Shown here in pieces: positions 50,655 through 59,884 of a stretch of 64,000 nt of DNA. Both the position numbers and the translations under genes were made by a program. Every line of letters begins with the position of its first letter. Within the stretch, counting starts at the first letter, position 1. The notes below the pieces were generated by a model that worked only from the letters and a program-made list of their open reading frames with translations, did not search any database and was not told the DNA's origin. Source of the DNA: an uncultured Sterolibacteriaceae bacterium (GTDB lineage Bacteria; Pseudomonadota; Gammaproteobacteria; Burkholderiales; Rhodocyclaceae); NCBI GenBank assembly GCA_937888595.1, contig CALARK010000022.1, forward strand, positions 62,001 through 126,000, given 5' to 3'.

Positions 50655-50964
50655 ATCCATCAAGATCGAGGTGGTCTATGCACAGGCCGAACGGCAGGAG
50701 GTGGTCCCGCTGACATTGCCGGCGGGTGCCACTGTGCTGCAGGCCGTCGAGGCCTCTGGCCTGCCCGCGAAATATCCGGAAATCGACCTCGCGAAGGGCA
50801 AGTTCGGCATCTACAGCAAGCTGGCGCGGCCTGATGTCGTACTGCGCGACCGCGACCGGGTGGAAATCTACCGCCCGCTCATCGCCGACCCCAAGGAGGT
50901 CCGCAAGCAGCGTGCCGCCGAGGGCAAGGTCATGAAAAAAGGCGGCGGAACTGCCGAGGAGTAG
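50641..50964 (+). CDS. rnfH: RnfH/RatB-family ubiquitin-like protein
   Basis: A 107-residue beta-grasp protein (UPF0125): IKIEVVYAQAERQEVVPLTLPAGATVLQAVEASGL and FGIYSKLARPDVVLRDRDRVEIYRPLIADPKEVRK match the family along its length. Name comes from rnf clusters in some bacteria; it may act with RatA. The ATG at 50641 lies within ratA, so the genes are coupled. The last 15 residues are basic and Gly-rich. Confidence 0.9.
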   Translation: MSTTESIKIEVVYAQAERQEVVPLTLPAGATVLQAVEASGLPAKYPEIDLAKGKFGIYSKLARPDVVLRDRDRVEIYRPLIADPKEVRKQRAAEGKVMKKGGGTAEE

Positions 50965-50982
50965 CGCCCCGGCAGTGCCGAG

Positions 50983-51300
50983 CTAGCGGGGCTCCGTCGG
51001 CGGCGATGTCGGTGGTGGAGGCGGTGCGGTCGGGCTGTCGGCCTGTTTGCCTGCCTCCTCATTGGCCTTCTGTTGGCGTTCGCGTTCGGCCATCTGCCTT
51101 TCGAGGAAGGCTTTGCGCTGACTGGCGGCGTCTTCCGGCGGCGGGGGCGCTCGCAGGGTTCGCGCCGCCTCCTCCTTGCCGGCCGGAGGCCGGTCCCCGT
51201 AGTGGATCTTGCCGCTGGCGTCCTTCCATGAATACACCTGGGCGAGTGCCGCCAGGGGAACGAGTCCCAGGATCAGCAGGACGAATGAACGCACGCGCAT
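50983..51300 (-). CDS. DUF4124-domain periplasmic protein
   Basis: A 105-residue product. Signal peptide residues 1-20 (SFVLLILGLVPLAALAQ) precede the DUF4124 motif VYSWKDASGKIHYGDRPP, then a charged helix (RKAFLERQMAERERQQKANEE) and a proline-rich tail. Family function unknown; small exported proteins of this type are frequent in Betaproteobacteria. It is divergent from guaB and convergent with rnfH. Confidence 0.8.
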   Translation of the reverse strand: MRVRSFVLLILGLVPLAALAQVYSWKDASGKIHYGDRPPAGKEEAARTLRAPPPPEDAASQRKAFLERQMAERERQQKANEEAGKQADSPTAPPPPPTSPPTEPR

Positions 51301-51326
51301 GGTTTCCTCCGCTTCGGTAGTCCGGT

Positions 51327-51356
51327 TTGCCTGGCCGGCAAGCCGGCACGTATAAT
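51327..51356 (+). promoter_or_regulatory. Sigma70-type promoter of guaB
   Basis: TTGCCT at 51327-51332, an 18-base spacer and a perfect TATAAT at 51351-51356, 24 bases before the guaB ATG. Confidence 0.7.
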
Positions 51357-51380
51357 AGCGTTTTGGATAAGGATAACAGC

Positions 51381-52841
<1,461 letters not shown>

Positions 52842-52857
52842 TCATTCATGCATTTCC

Positions 52858-52887
52858 GAAAGGCGGCCCCGGCCGCCTTTCTTGCTT
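52858..52887 (+). terminator. Intercistronic hairpin between guaB and guaA
   Basis: Stem GAAAGGCGGCC / GGCCGCCTTTC with a two-base loop, followed by a short T-rich run (TTGCTTT). It resembles an intrinsic terminator or attenuator and sits 17 bases after the guaB stop, before the guaA ribosome site. Confidence 0.7.
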
Positions 52888-52901
52888 TCAGGAGGCAGTC
52901 C

Positions 52902-54467
52902 ATGTCCCATCAGAAAATCCTCATCCTCGACTTCGGTTCCCAGGTCACGCAGCTGATCGCCCGCCGCGTGCGCGAGCAGCAGGTGTATTGCGAACTGCAC
53001 CCGTTCGATGTCACCGAAGACTTCGTGCGTGAGTTCGCGCCGACGGGCATCATCCTGTCGGGCGGTCCCAACTCCGTGTACGAGGCCGAAGACTGGCGGG
53101 CGCCGCAGATCGTGTTCGAACTCGGCGTACCGGTGCTGGGCATCTGCTACGGGATGCAGACGATGGCGTCGCAGCTCGGCGGCAAGGTCGAGAGCAGCAG
53201 CAAGCGCGAATTCGGCTTCGCCGAAATGCGCGCCCACGGTCATTCGAAGCTGTTCGACGGCATCCAGGACCGGACCAATGCCGAAGGGCACGGACTGCTC
53301 GAGGTCTGGATGTCGCACGGTGACAAGGTGACCGCGCTGCCGCCCGGCTTCAAGGTCATCGGCAGCAACGCAGCGACGCCGATCGCGGCGATGGCCGACG
53401 AAAGCCGCCGCTTCTACGCCGTCCAGTTCCATCCCGAAGTGACACATACGCTGAAGGGTCGCGAGATCATCGCCCGCTTCGTGCGCGACATCTGCGGCTG
53501 CCGCGGCGACTGGAACATGCCCGGCTATGTCGAGGAAGCGATTCGCAAGGTCCGGGAACAGGTCGGCACGGACGAGGTGATCCTCGGCCTCTCGGGCGGC
53601 GTCGATTCCTCCGTGGTCGCGGCGCTGCTGCACAAGGCGATCGGCGACCAGCTCACCTGCGTGTTCGTGGACAACGGCCTGCTGCGTCTGAACGAAGGCG
53701 AACAGGTGATGCAGACTTTCGCGCGCAATCTCGGCGTCAAGGTCATTCACGTCGATGCCACGGCGCAGTTCATGGGGCACCTCCAGGGCGTGTCCGATCC
53801 CGAGCAGAAGCGCAAGATCATCGGTCGCGAATTCGTCGAGGTTTTCCAGGCCGAGGCGAAGAAGCTGCCCAATGCCCGGTGGCTGGCGCAGGGCACCATC
53901 TACCCGGACGTGATCGAATCCGCCGGCGGCAAGACCAAGAAGGCCCACACCATCAAGAGCCATCACAACGTCGGCGGCCTGCCCGAGACGCTCAACCTCA
54001 AGCTCTGCGAGCCGCTGCGCGAACTGTTCAAGGACGAAGTGCGCGAACTGGGCGTGGCGCTCGGCCTGCCCCACGAGATGGTTTATCGCCATCCCTTCCC
54101 CGGCCCCGGCCTCGGCGTACGCATCCTCGGCGAAGTGAAGAAGGAATTCGCCGACCTGCTGCGCCAGGCGGACGCGATCTTCATCGACGAGCTGCGCGCG
54201 GCGGACTGGTACGACAAGACCAGCCAGGCCTTCGCGGTCTTCCTGCCGGTGAAGAGCGTCGGCGTGATGGGCGATGGCCGCGTCTACGACTACGTCGTCG
54301 CACTGCGCGCCGTGCAGACCTCCGACTTCATGACCGCCAAGTGGGCGGAACTGCCGCACGAATTGCTGGCGCGCGTTTCCAACCGCATCGTCAATGAAAT
54401 CCGCGGCATCAGCCGGGTCGTATACGACGTGACCGGCAAGCCGCCCGGCACGATCGAGTGGGAGTGA
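52902..54467 (+). CDS. guaA: GMP synthase (glutamine-hydrolysing)
   Basis: Aminates XMP to GMP. The 521-residue product has the class I glutaminase domain with LGICYGMQTMA (C82) and FHPEVTHT, the ATP pyrophosphatase loop LGLSGGVDSSVVAAL, and the dimerisation domain ending GKPPGTIEWE. The ATG at 52902 has a strong AGGAGG site. The intact 3' end directly borders an integrase gene; the end of guaA is a known integration hotspot for genomic islands. Confidence 0.98.
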   Translation: MSHQKILILDFGSQVTQLIARRVREQQVYCELHPFDVTEDFVREFAPTGIILSGGPNSVYEAEDWRAPQIVFELGVPVLGICYGMQTMASQLGGKVESSSKREFGFAEMRAHGHSKLFDGIQDRTNAEGHGLLEVWMSHGDKVTALPPGFKVIGSNAATPIAAMADESRRFYAVQFHPEVTHTLKGREIIARFVRDICGCRGDWNMPGYVEEAIRKVREQVGTDEVILGLSGGVDSSVVAALLHKAIGDQLTCVFVDNGLLRLNEGEQVMQTFARNLGVKVIHVDATAQFMGHLQGVSDPEQKRKIIGREFVEVFQAEAKKLPNARWLAQGTIYPDVIESAGGKTKKAHTIKSHHNVGGLPETLNLKLCEPLRELFKDEVRELGVALGLPHEMVYRHPFPGPGLGVRILGEVKKEFADLLRQADAIFIDELRAADWYDKTSQAFAVFLPVKSVGVMGDGRVYDYVVALRAVQTSDFMTAKWAELPHELLARVSNRIVNEIRGISRVVYDVTGKPPGTIEWE

Positions 54468-54755
54468 GTAGACATCTGGCAGCCGCTGGCAAGAAAAAGC
54501 AATAATGTCGCTTTAGATCATTGATAGACAAACAAAAAATCCAAAATTTTCTGGCAATATCTGGCAGGGTAAGGCGAGGTCAAGCGGTCAATTTTTGCTG
54601 GTATATTTGCTGGCATCCCGTGATCTGATACCATGGTTCGCATTGGATACCATCAAGCGAACACGGGGCTCGTGATGGTATCTATATCTGCCAACCAGTT
54701 GATAAACAAAGAAAAAAACGCATGGATTCGGCGTTTGTTCGGTGATGGTATTGAT
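54468..54755. other. Island left boundary: attachment/arm-site region upstream of the integrase
   Basis: This 288-base, noticeably AT-richer gap begins at the guaA stop. It contains CTGGCA at 54476, 54486, 54551, 54561 and 54610, plus CTGGTA at 54598: six hexamers in 130 bases, the layout expected for integrase arm-binding sites. Further on, GATACCAT at 54627 and 54646 faces ATGGTATC at 54675 and ATGGTATT at 54745, a cluster of inverted repeats just before the integrase start that could be an operator. The core attachment site should lie in or near the last guaA codons; the partner attR is beyond the window. Confidence 0.55.
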
Positions 54756-56036
54756 ATGCTGTCCGACACTAGGCTTCGCACCCTCAAACCGCAGGCGAAA
54801 CCGTACAAGGTCGCTGACCGGGATGGCCTATATGTGGTTGTCACGCCTGCGGGAACGATCTCGTTCCGCTACAACTACCGTCTAAACGGGCGGCAAGAGA
54901 CGCTGGTCATTGGCCGCTACGGACCTGATGGCATCAGTTTGGCCAAGGCTCGTGAACTTCTGCTGGCGGCAAAGAAGATGGTCAGCGAAGGAAAGTCTCC
55001 GGCGCGGCAAAAGTCGCGGGAGGCGCAGAAGGTCAGAGACGCTGAGACGTTCGGCGCTTGGGCAGAGCTGTGGCTCAAGAATTACCCGATGGCTGAGTCG
55101 ACCAGAGACATGCGGCGATCGGTATTCGAGCGCGACCTGAAGGAGAAATTCGGTCGGCTGAAGATGACGGAAATCACTCACGAGGATCTCCGAGAACTGT
55201 GTGACAAGATCGTGGCACGTGGTGCCCCAGCGACCGCGGTTCACGCGCGGGAAGTCGTCCATATGGTCTACCGGTACGCGCTGGATCGTGGGCATCGCTA
55301 TGAGAATCCCGCTGAGTTGGTGCGCCCCACGTCCATCGCACGCTTCGAGCCCAAGGACCGGGCCTTGTCACCAGAAGAGATTTGCCTCCTCTACAAATAC
55401 CTACAGCGCGTATCCACGACCCCGACGATTCGACTCGCTGTCAAACTCGTGCTGCTGACGATGGTCAGGAAGTCGGAATTGACCGACGCAAGGTGGGAGG
55501 AGGTGAACTTCACCTTAGGAACGTGGACGATCCCTGCGGAACGAATGAAGAGGAAGCGTCCCCATGTCGTTTACCTGTCGCGCCAGGCTCTGGATATTTT
55601 TGTTGCTCTCAAGACCTGCGCCGGTGGGTCGCGTTATGTCCTGCCGTCACGGTACGACCCGGACCTCCCGATGAGCAAGGCAACTCTGAATCAGGTAACC
55701 ACTTTGACATACAAGGCGGCTCAGCAGGACGGAAAGCCGCTTGGCAAGTTTACAGTCCACGACCTGCGCCGGACTGCGTCGACTCTGCTCCACGAGGCTG
55801 GCTACAACACGGACTGGATCGAGAAATGCCTGGCCCATGAGCAGAAGGGGGTACGGGCCATCTACAACAAGGCCGAATACGCAGAGCAGCGACGCCTCAT
55901 GCTTCAAGACTGGGCTGACATGATTGATCGGTGGGTGAGCGGAGACCCGGCGCTTTGGGCCGTTGTGCCGCCGCCTTCTTCTTCTCTATCCACGCTTCGA
56001 CTTCCTGAAGGTCCCACGCCACTGAGCGCGGTGTAA
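54756..56036 (+). CDS. P4-type tyrosine recombinase/integrase
   Basis: Site-specific recombinase of 426 residues. The N-terminal DUF4102 arm-binding domain (TLKPQAKPYKVADRDGLYVVV, then RLNGRQETLVIGRYGPDGISLAKAR) precedes a core-binding domain and the catalytic domain with R238 (VRKSELTDARW), H335 and R338 (HDLRRTAST), H361 (CLAHEQ) and Y370 (AIYNKAEY). The ATG at 54756 matches the family start; the frame extends upstream to 54633. Next to guaA in the same direction, it is the integrase that placed the island. The last 140 bases overlap the convergent AlpA-like gene. Confidence 0.93.
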   Translation: MLSDTRLRTLKPQAKPYKVADRDGLYVVVTPAGTISFRYNYRLNGRQETLVIGRYGPDGISLAKARELLLAAKKMVSEGKSPARQKSREAQKVRDAETFGAWAELWLKNYPMAESTRDMRRSVFERDLKEKFGRLKMTEITHEDLRELCDKIVARGAPATAVHAREVVHMVYRYALDRGHRYENPAELVRPTSIARFEPKDRALSPEEICLLYKYLQRVSTTPTIRLAVKLVLLTMVRKSELTDARWEEVNFTLGTWTIPAERMKRKRPHVVYLSRQALDIFVALKTCAGGSRYVLPSRYDPDLPMSKATLNQVTTLTYKAAQQDGKPLGKFTVHDLRRTASTLLHEAGYNTDWIEKCLAHEQKGVRAIYNKAEYAEQRRLMLQDWADMIDRWVSGDPALWAVVPPPSSSLSTLRLPEGPTPLSAV

Positions 56037-56178
56037 GCGCAAAGCGCTTGGGAAAATCACCGCGCTTCTCCATGTCGAAAATCGTTCGGTCGGACAGCGG
56101 AACGATCTTGAGAAGCTGTTTGCGGTTGATGAGAACGCGGCCAGGAATCTTGAGTTCGTCGTCTTGGATGATGCGCAT
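55897..56178 (-). CDS. AlpA-like excisionase/regulator
   Basis: A 93-residue winged/MerR-like DNA-binding protein: VLINRKQLLKIVPLSDRTIFDMEKRGDFPKRFAL and SVAWDLQEVEAWIEKKKAA are the Phage_AlpA signature (R-x-x-x-V/L-x-L-S-x-x-T-I and W-x-x-x-E-V-x-x-W-I). Such proteins activate integrase expression or act as excision directionality factors. ATG at 56178. It is convergent with the integrase gene and the two coding ends overlap by 140 bases. Confidence 0.85.
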   Translation of the reverse strand: MRIIQDDELKIPGRVLINRKQLLKIVPLSDRTIFDMEKRGDFPKRFALTPRSVAWDLQEVEAWIEKKKAAAQRPKAPGLRSPTDQSCQPSLEA

Positions 56179-56268
56179 ATCGGCTCCGGTAGTTGCTGGT
56201 AGTTGCCAAGAATCTACCGACTGACAGCGCCATTTCGACGGGTCAAAAGCGCACAAACTCGACGCATT

Positions 56269-57978
56269 TCACTCTAGTCCGGCTTCCTCCAGAAACCGCG
56301 ACTCCAACCCCTCCTCCATGGCGCTGCTCAGGATCAGTCGGTGCCGAGCCCGCGTCATGCCGACATAGAGGAGGCGTCTTTCATCCTCCTCCGTCGAATC
56401 CGTGTGCGGCAGGTTGCCATCCTCGCAACCCATGATCCAGACATTGTCGAATTCGAGGCCTTTCGAAGCGTGCAGCGTCATGATCTGCACGGCGGGCTTC
56501 TGGCGATTCGTACTGGATCGTCCTAGGATCGAAAGCCGCTGGGCAAGCGAACCGGGCATCTTGGCAATGGATGCCTCCAGCTTTCTCAATAGATTCGCCT
56601 GGTTTGGCTTGCAGTAATCGAACAGGAAAGCGGCGACGCCATGGACGACGAGCGTCGGCCGCCCCTTCGCCGCCTGGTCGCGCCAGGAGGCAAGACCCAT
56701 ACGGAGGCGCAGGAGCGCCTTTCGGGTGCCATCCTCTTCCGGGGCCTGTTCGATGGCGGATTCCAGACGAGCAGCGCAGCTTCCGAACGAACGCCGCGAA
56801 TGCCCATTGACCCACTCAGCGTGGATGCCGCAGAAAGAGAGGGCGTTCGCCAGTCCAGTCCAGGAATCATCCACGACTGAACGTAACAGCCCGGAAAACA
56901 CGCTGCCAATCGAGTGCTCCCAAACGCTCTTGCCACCAGAGCGGACGCATGGCCTGTCGATGTCGGACAAGGCCAGCTCGACAGCATCGAGGATCAGATT
57001 GGTTCGGGCAAGGATTGCCCATTCATCGTCCTGAGACCCATTCCTGATGGTCCTGACGATCTGATCGACCTCGGCCCAGCGGTCAGGGGCGCGGATTACC
57101 CGGATCTCGCCAGCATCTTCGCGGTGAGCGGTGATCTTTTTAGCGGCCCGGTTGCGGTTGTGGGCGATCAGCTTGGCGGCATGGCCAAGGATGTTTGGTG
57201 CGCACCGGTAATTGACCGGCAGGGTAGTCTCGGTCGCTGACAGCGCGAATGTGATTTTCTGCAACCCGGCGTATCCCAAAGCATGGCGGAAAGCGTACAG
57301 GCTTTGGTCGTCGTCACCAACCAGAGTAATCTCGGCGCCGGCGCGGCCGTGGAGCAGAATCCACTCCATCTGCACTTCGTCCATGTCCTGCGCCTCGTCC
57401 ACCAGCAGCCAGCGGATCGGAAGTGGTGGCATGTCCCCACGTGCCATTCGGCGTACCGAGAGCAGCAGCAGGTCCGCGAAGTCCATGGCCCCCTCGGATT
57501 CCATGAGTTCCTGGTAGCCGTTGAACACGGACTCGAGCGACGGATCGGCGAACGGTACGGGGGTGAGCTTGGCCTTGGTTGCATCGATGGCTTGCACGAC
57601 GTCGTCGAATGAAATGTTCGGTACGTGCTGTTTCCAGCAGCGGCGCAGAACGGCCAGGCGCTCACCTTCAGACAGCAAGCGCGGCGGTTTGCTTCGGCTG
57701 AACCGCTTGATCTGGGCTAGCGCCAGCGAGTGGAAGGTGCCGACGGCCAAGCGCCGCGCATGGTCCTGACCGCACGTAGCAAGTATCCGCGATCGGAGTT
57801 CTTCGGCGGCGTCACGGGTGAAGGTAACCGCGCAGAGCCGCCCCTTTGGGTGATTGGCCAGCAGCCTCGCCGCCCGTGCCGAGAGAACCCGGGTCTTGCC
57901 GGAGCCAGGGCAGGCGAGAATCGTGCAGTGGCCGGGCGCCGTAACGGCGCGCTCTTGATAGGGATTGAGTTCCACCAA
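56269..57978 (-). CDS. UvrD/Rep-type superfamily 1 helicase
   Basis: A 569-residue SF1A helicase. Motif I ILACPGSGKTRVLSARA, motif II LLVDEAQDMD, motif III GDDDQSLYAFRHA, motif IV region LPVNYRCAPNIL, motif V IMTLHASKGLEFDNVWI and motif VI LLYVGMTRARHRL are all intact. It is shorter than UvrD (about 720). Start is TTG at 57978, or GTG three bases on, directly abutting the upstream stop, so it is co-translated with the ICE protein gene. In islands such helicases may serve element replication or transfer; role here is inferred. Confidence 0.9.
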   Translation of the reverse strand: MVELNPYQERAVTAPGHCTILACPGSGKTRVLSARAARLLANHPKGRLCAVTFTRDAAEELRSRILATCGQDHARRLAVGTFHSLALAQIKRFSRSKPPRLLSEGERLAVLRRCWKQHVPNISFDDVVQAIDATKAKLTPVPFADPSLESVFNGYQELMESEGAMDFADLLLLSVRRMARGDMPPLPIRWLLVDEAQDMDEVQMEWILLHGRAGAEITLVGDDDQSLYAFRHALGYAGLQKITFALSATETTLPVNYRCAPNILGHAAKLIAHNRNRAAKKITAHREDAGEIRVIRAPDRWAEVDQIVRTIRNGSQDDEWAILARTNLILDAVELALSDIDRPCVRSGGKSVWEHSIGSVFSGLLRSVVDDSWTGLANALSFCGIHAEWVNGHSRRSFGSCAARLESAIEQAPEEDGTRKALLRLRMGLASWRDQAAKGRPTLVVHGVAAFLFDYCKPNQANLLRKLEASIAKMPGSLAQRLSILGRSSTNRQKPAVQIMTLHASKGLEFDNVWIMGCEDGNLPHTDSTEEDERRLLYVGMTRARHRLILSSAMEEGLESRFLEEAGLE

Positions 57979-58629
57979 CTACGCGGTGGTCGTGGCCGTG
58001 ACCTCGGTAGCCTCCGCTTCCGCCGTCGCTTCGGGTGTGTCCGCTTGGGTCTCGACTTCGGCTCCAGCTTCATCCATAGCTTTTTCGGCGACCTGTCCGC
58101 CTTTCTTGCGTGCAGCAATCATGGCCCGGCCGGCAATCGACCGGATGCCGCCAGCCAGGCGGAGCAGACGGCGCTTCCATTCGTAGATACTGCGCGAGTA
58201 GTTGCCGTCAGGAACCACACCAGAAAGCCAGAGGGTATCGAGCTTGGCCACCATGCTGTCGAACTCACGGATGAGCCCTAAGTAACGCACGGCACGGGGG
58301 GACGTGATCTTCGCCTCCACTTCCTTGGGGCGGGAATACTCGATGCCCTTGAACTCGATGCCGTTTGCTTCCGCCAGCTTTTCGAGACGCGCCGCCTCGC
58401 CACGGATGTCCTCGAACGCCTTGTTCAGGCGCTCATCCACGATCCCTTCCACCTCGCGGGCCTGCTGGTCGGTACCGATGATCCTCAAGACGACGGAGAG
58501 AGAGAAGATGGCGCTCGCGCAAAGCTCGAAGCCGCGGTCGAATACCTGTTGAGCATGGAGCGAGTGGAGCTTGACCTTCTGGGTGAAGTAGGGGTGGCTC
58601 TTGGAGTTGTCTCGCGATGCAGTTGCCAT
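57979..58629 (-). CDS. ICE-associated protein, DUF1845/PFL_4669 (AcaB-like) family
   Basis: A 216-residue protein. SHPYFTQKVKLHSLHAQQVFDRGFELCASAIFSLSVVLRIIGTDQQA, SPRAVRYLGLIREFDSMVAKLDTLWLSG and YSRSIYEWKRRLLRLAGGIRSIAGRAM match my recollection of the PFL_4669 family of integrating conjugative elements (DUF1845, related to the IncC regulator AcaB). The last 40 residues are Ala/Glu/Thr-rich and low-complexity. ATG at 58629 has GGGAGG at good distance. It is a marker that the island is of ICE type. Molecular role uncertain, possibly transcriptional. Confidence 0.75.
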   Translation of the reverse strand: MATASRDNSKSHPYFTQKVKLHSLHAQQVFDRGFELCASAIFSLSVVLRIIGTDQQAREVEGIVDERLNKAFEDIRGEAARLEKLAEANGIEFKGIEYSRPKEVEAKITSPRAVRYLGLIREFDSMVAKLDTLWLSGVVPDGNYSRSIYEWKRRLLRLAGGIRSIAGRAMIAARKKGGQVAEKAMDEAGAEVETQADTPEATAEAEATEVTATTTA

Positions 58630-59132
58630 GAAAACCTCCCGAAACGATGGACAGGAGGCCATGCTACGAAGCAAGAAACCGGAAACGAGGGCGAAAAGCG
58701 CACCAAAACGCACTGTTTAGCAGTTGCGTTCTTGAATCGGAGCCATACAATGCGCTCATTTACTCGAAGCGCGTAATGCCTTCGATGAGTCGTAGCTGGC
58801 GACTGGAAACAAACAGCATTCAATCCGCCGACCGTGCGATGCGTGGCGGCGAGTCGAGAGAGGGGCGAAAACGCCCGACCCTGATCCACGGGGTAACGTG
58901 GTGATGTGGCTTGGGCGCTGACGCAAGACCTCGCCTTGTCTGTTATGAGCGGACAGGGCTTGAGGCAGCGCGCCCCGTGAACCTGCGTCAATGGATCGCC
59001 AGGCCGAGAGGGTGCCCCGGAAGGGTGCTTTCTCCCGCCCGCATCATGCGGGCCGGTTTTTCAACCCTGCGGGGGCTTTCACGCTCCCAGGTGGGTTCGT
59101 GGTGCCTCCGCATTTTTCTTCAAGGAGGCACC
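58630..59132 (+). promoter_or_regulatory. 503-base structured control region: divergent promoters, RNA module copy A and leader of the next gene
   Basis: No gene is supported here. A plausible plus-strand promoter is TTGCGT at 58724-58729, 16 bases, TACAAT at 58746-58751. The TAGCTGG hairpin module follows at 58788-58820 (stem AGTCG/CGACT) with a second stem CCGCC/GGCGG at 58825-58849. Further short stems are GGGCG-AAAA-CGCCC at 58863-58876 and CCACG/CGTGG at 58886-58901. A GCCCGCA/TGCGGGC hairpin with a T-run at 59037-59061 looks like a terminator inside the leader. The CAACC two-hairpin leader element runs from 59062 to the AAGGAGG before the ATG at 59133. Confidence 0.6.
59037..59061 (+). 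terminator. Terminator-like hairpin in the leader of the 115-residue gene
   Basis: Stem GCCCGCA / TGCGGGC with a TCA loop followed by CGGTTTTT, 72 bases before the start codon, so it would act as an attenuator if transcription starts near 58757. Confidence 0.65.
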
Positions 59133-59480
59133 ATGGAAAAGTTGTTGCTCGTCATGGCCCTGCTGGGGTCTGCCCATCTCGCGTTTCGCGGCTTGGGCAA
59201 AGCGGGAAAGATGGTATTCGCACTTGCGATGCCGAAACCCGTGCACCCCGGCACTGTCCGCGCGTCGGATGTGAGGCCGATGGCTATCCGCAAGGATGGC
59301 GAGGAAGACTGGTCGAAGTATGACATCCCGACATTCATCCGGCGTGGCATTCCGATGCCGAAGCTGGAACCGATCTCGGCGAAATCGACCAAGACCCGCA
59401 AGCGTCGCAGCAAAGCGAAAGCCGAAGCCTCCGCGACGCCGGCAACATCCAGTACCGCGGCTTTTGAGGTCGTGGCGTAA
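59133..59480 (+). CDS. Island protein of unknown function with N-terminal hydrophobic segment
   Basis: A 115-residue product. Residues 2-16 (EKLLLVMALLGSAHL) form a short hydrophobic stretch, perhaps a membrane anchor. The middle contains KDGEEDWSKYDIPTFIRRGIPMPK and the tail is a basic Lys/Arg run (TKTRKRRSKAK) followed by low-complexity Ala/Thr/Ser. A perfect AAGGAGG ribosome site and the CAACC-type structured leader support translation. No family recognised. Confidence 0.7.
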   Translation: MEKLLLVMALLGSAHLAFRGLGKAGKMVFALAMPKPVHPGTVRASDVRPMAIRKDGEEDWSKYDIPTFIRRGIPMPKLEPISAKSTKTRKRRSKAKAEASATPATSSTAAFEVVA

Positions 59481-59529
59481 CTTCCCAAGGAATCTGGCAA
59501 AGGAAAATCGTTCATGGACGGGGTATCCC

Positions 59530-59660
59530 GGTCGGCAAGCGTTAGCTGTTTGCCATGAACCAAGGTTCGAGCCAGGTTCCACCCATTTCTCAACCCTGCG
59601 GGGGTCATCGCGACCCCGCAAGGGGCTGTGGTGCCTCCGCGCTTTCTCATGGAGGTCATC
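59530..59660 (+). promoter_or_regulatory. Leader of microprotein 1 with CAACC two-hairpin element
   Basis: CAACCC-TGC-GGGGG at 59591-59603 is followed by CCCC-GCAA-GGGG at 59614-59625 (a GNRA-type tetraloop), then TGTGGTGCCTCCGC and the GGAGG before ATG 59661. Upstream, GGCAAGC-GTTAGCT-GTTTGCC near 59533-59553 may be a decayed copy of the TAGCTGG hairpin. Confidence 0.55.
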
Positions 59661-59738
59661 ATGGCACTCGTCATTGTCGCTTGCTGCATCACTGGTTGGG
59701 TCATCAGCCGTCCGGTCGTCCGGGCGCTCGGCCTCTAA
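59661..59738 (+). CDS. 25-residue single-helix microprotein 1
   Basis: Encodes a 25-residue peptide starting MALVIVACCITGW and ending ISRPVVRALGL. Hydrophobic residues 2-14 could form a short membrane helix; the C-terminal end is basic. GGAGG precedes the ATG at good distance, within the structured leader family. A homologous microprotein gene follows at 59885: both end with G-x-VISRP-x-VRA-x-GL, and base differences over that block are mostly third-position, the mark of selection on protein. Function unknown. Confidence 0.6.
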   Translation: MALVIVACCITGWVISRPVVRALGL

Positions 59739-59764
59739 CCGGCAGCACGCTTGCCTGTGGGAAT

Positions 59765-59812
59765 CCCCGCAGGCCAGAAACCTTTCTCCTGAGAGGTTTC
59801 CGGCCTGCGGGG
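59765..59812 (+). terminator. Long hairpin between the two microprotein genes
   Basis: Outer stem CCCCGCAGGCC / GGCCTGCGGGG (11 pairs) with inner AAACC/GGTTT and TCTC/GAGA pairs around a tiny loop. No T-run follows, so it may be a processing or pausing structure, not a simple terminator. Confidence 0.6.
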
Positions 59813-59884
59813 TTGTCATGGGCGTGTATCGAGCCAGGCAACTCCTGCGGGGTCCGATCAACCCGTCCTGTCAGGAGCGTCGCC

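Noticed and set aside
57330..57350. CTCGGCGCCGGCGCGGCC in the island helicase gene
   Set aside because: Shares only the palindromic GC centre; lacks the AAAGT and GGGACGGC flanks of the dispersed repeat.
58911..59132. N-terminal extension of the 115-residue island gene
   Set aside because: The frame is open upstream to 58911 but covers the structured leader and terminator-like hairpin; the AAGGAGG before 59133 fixes the start.
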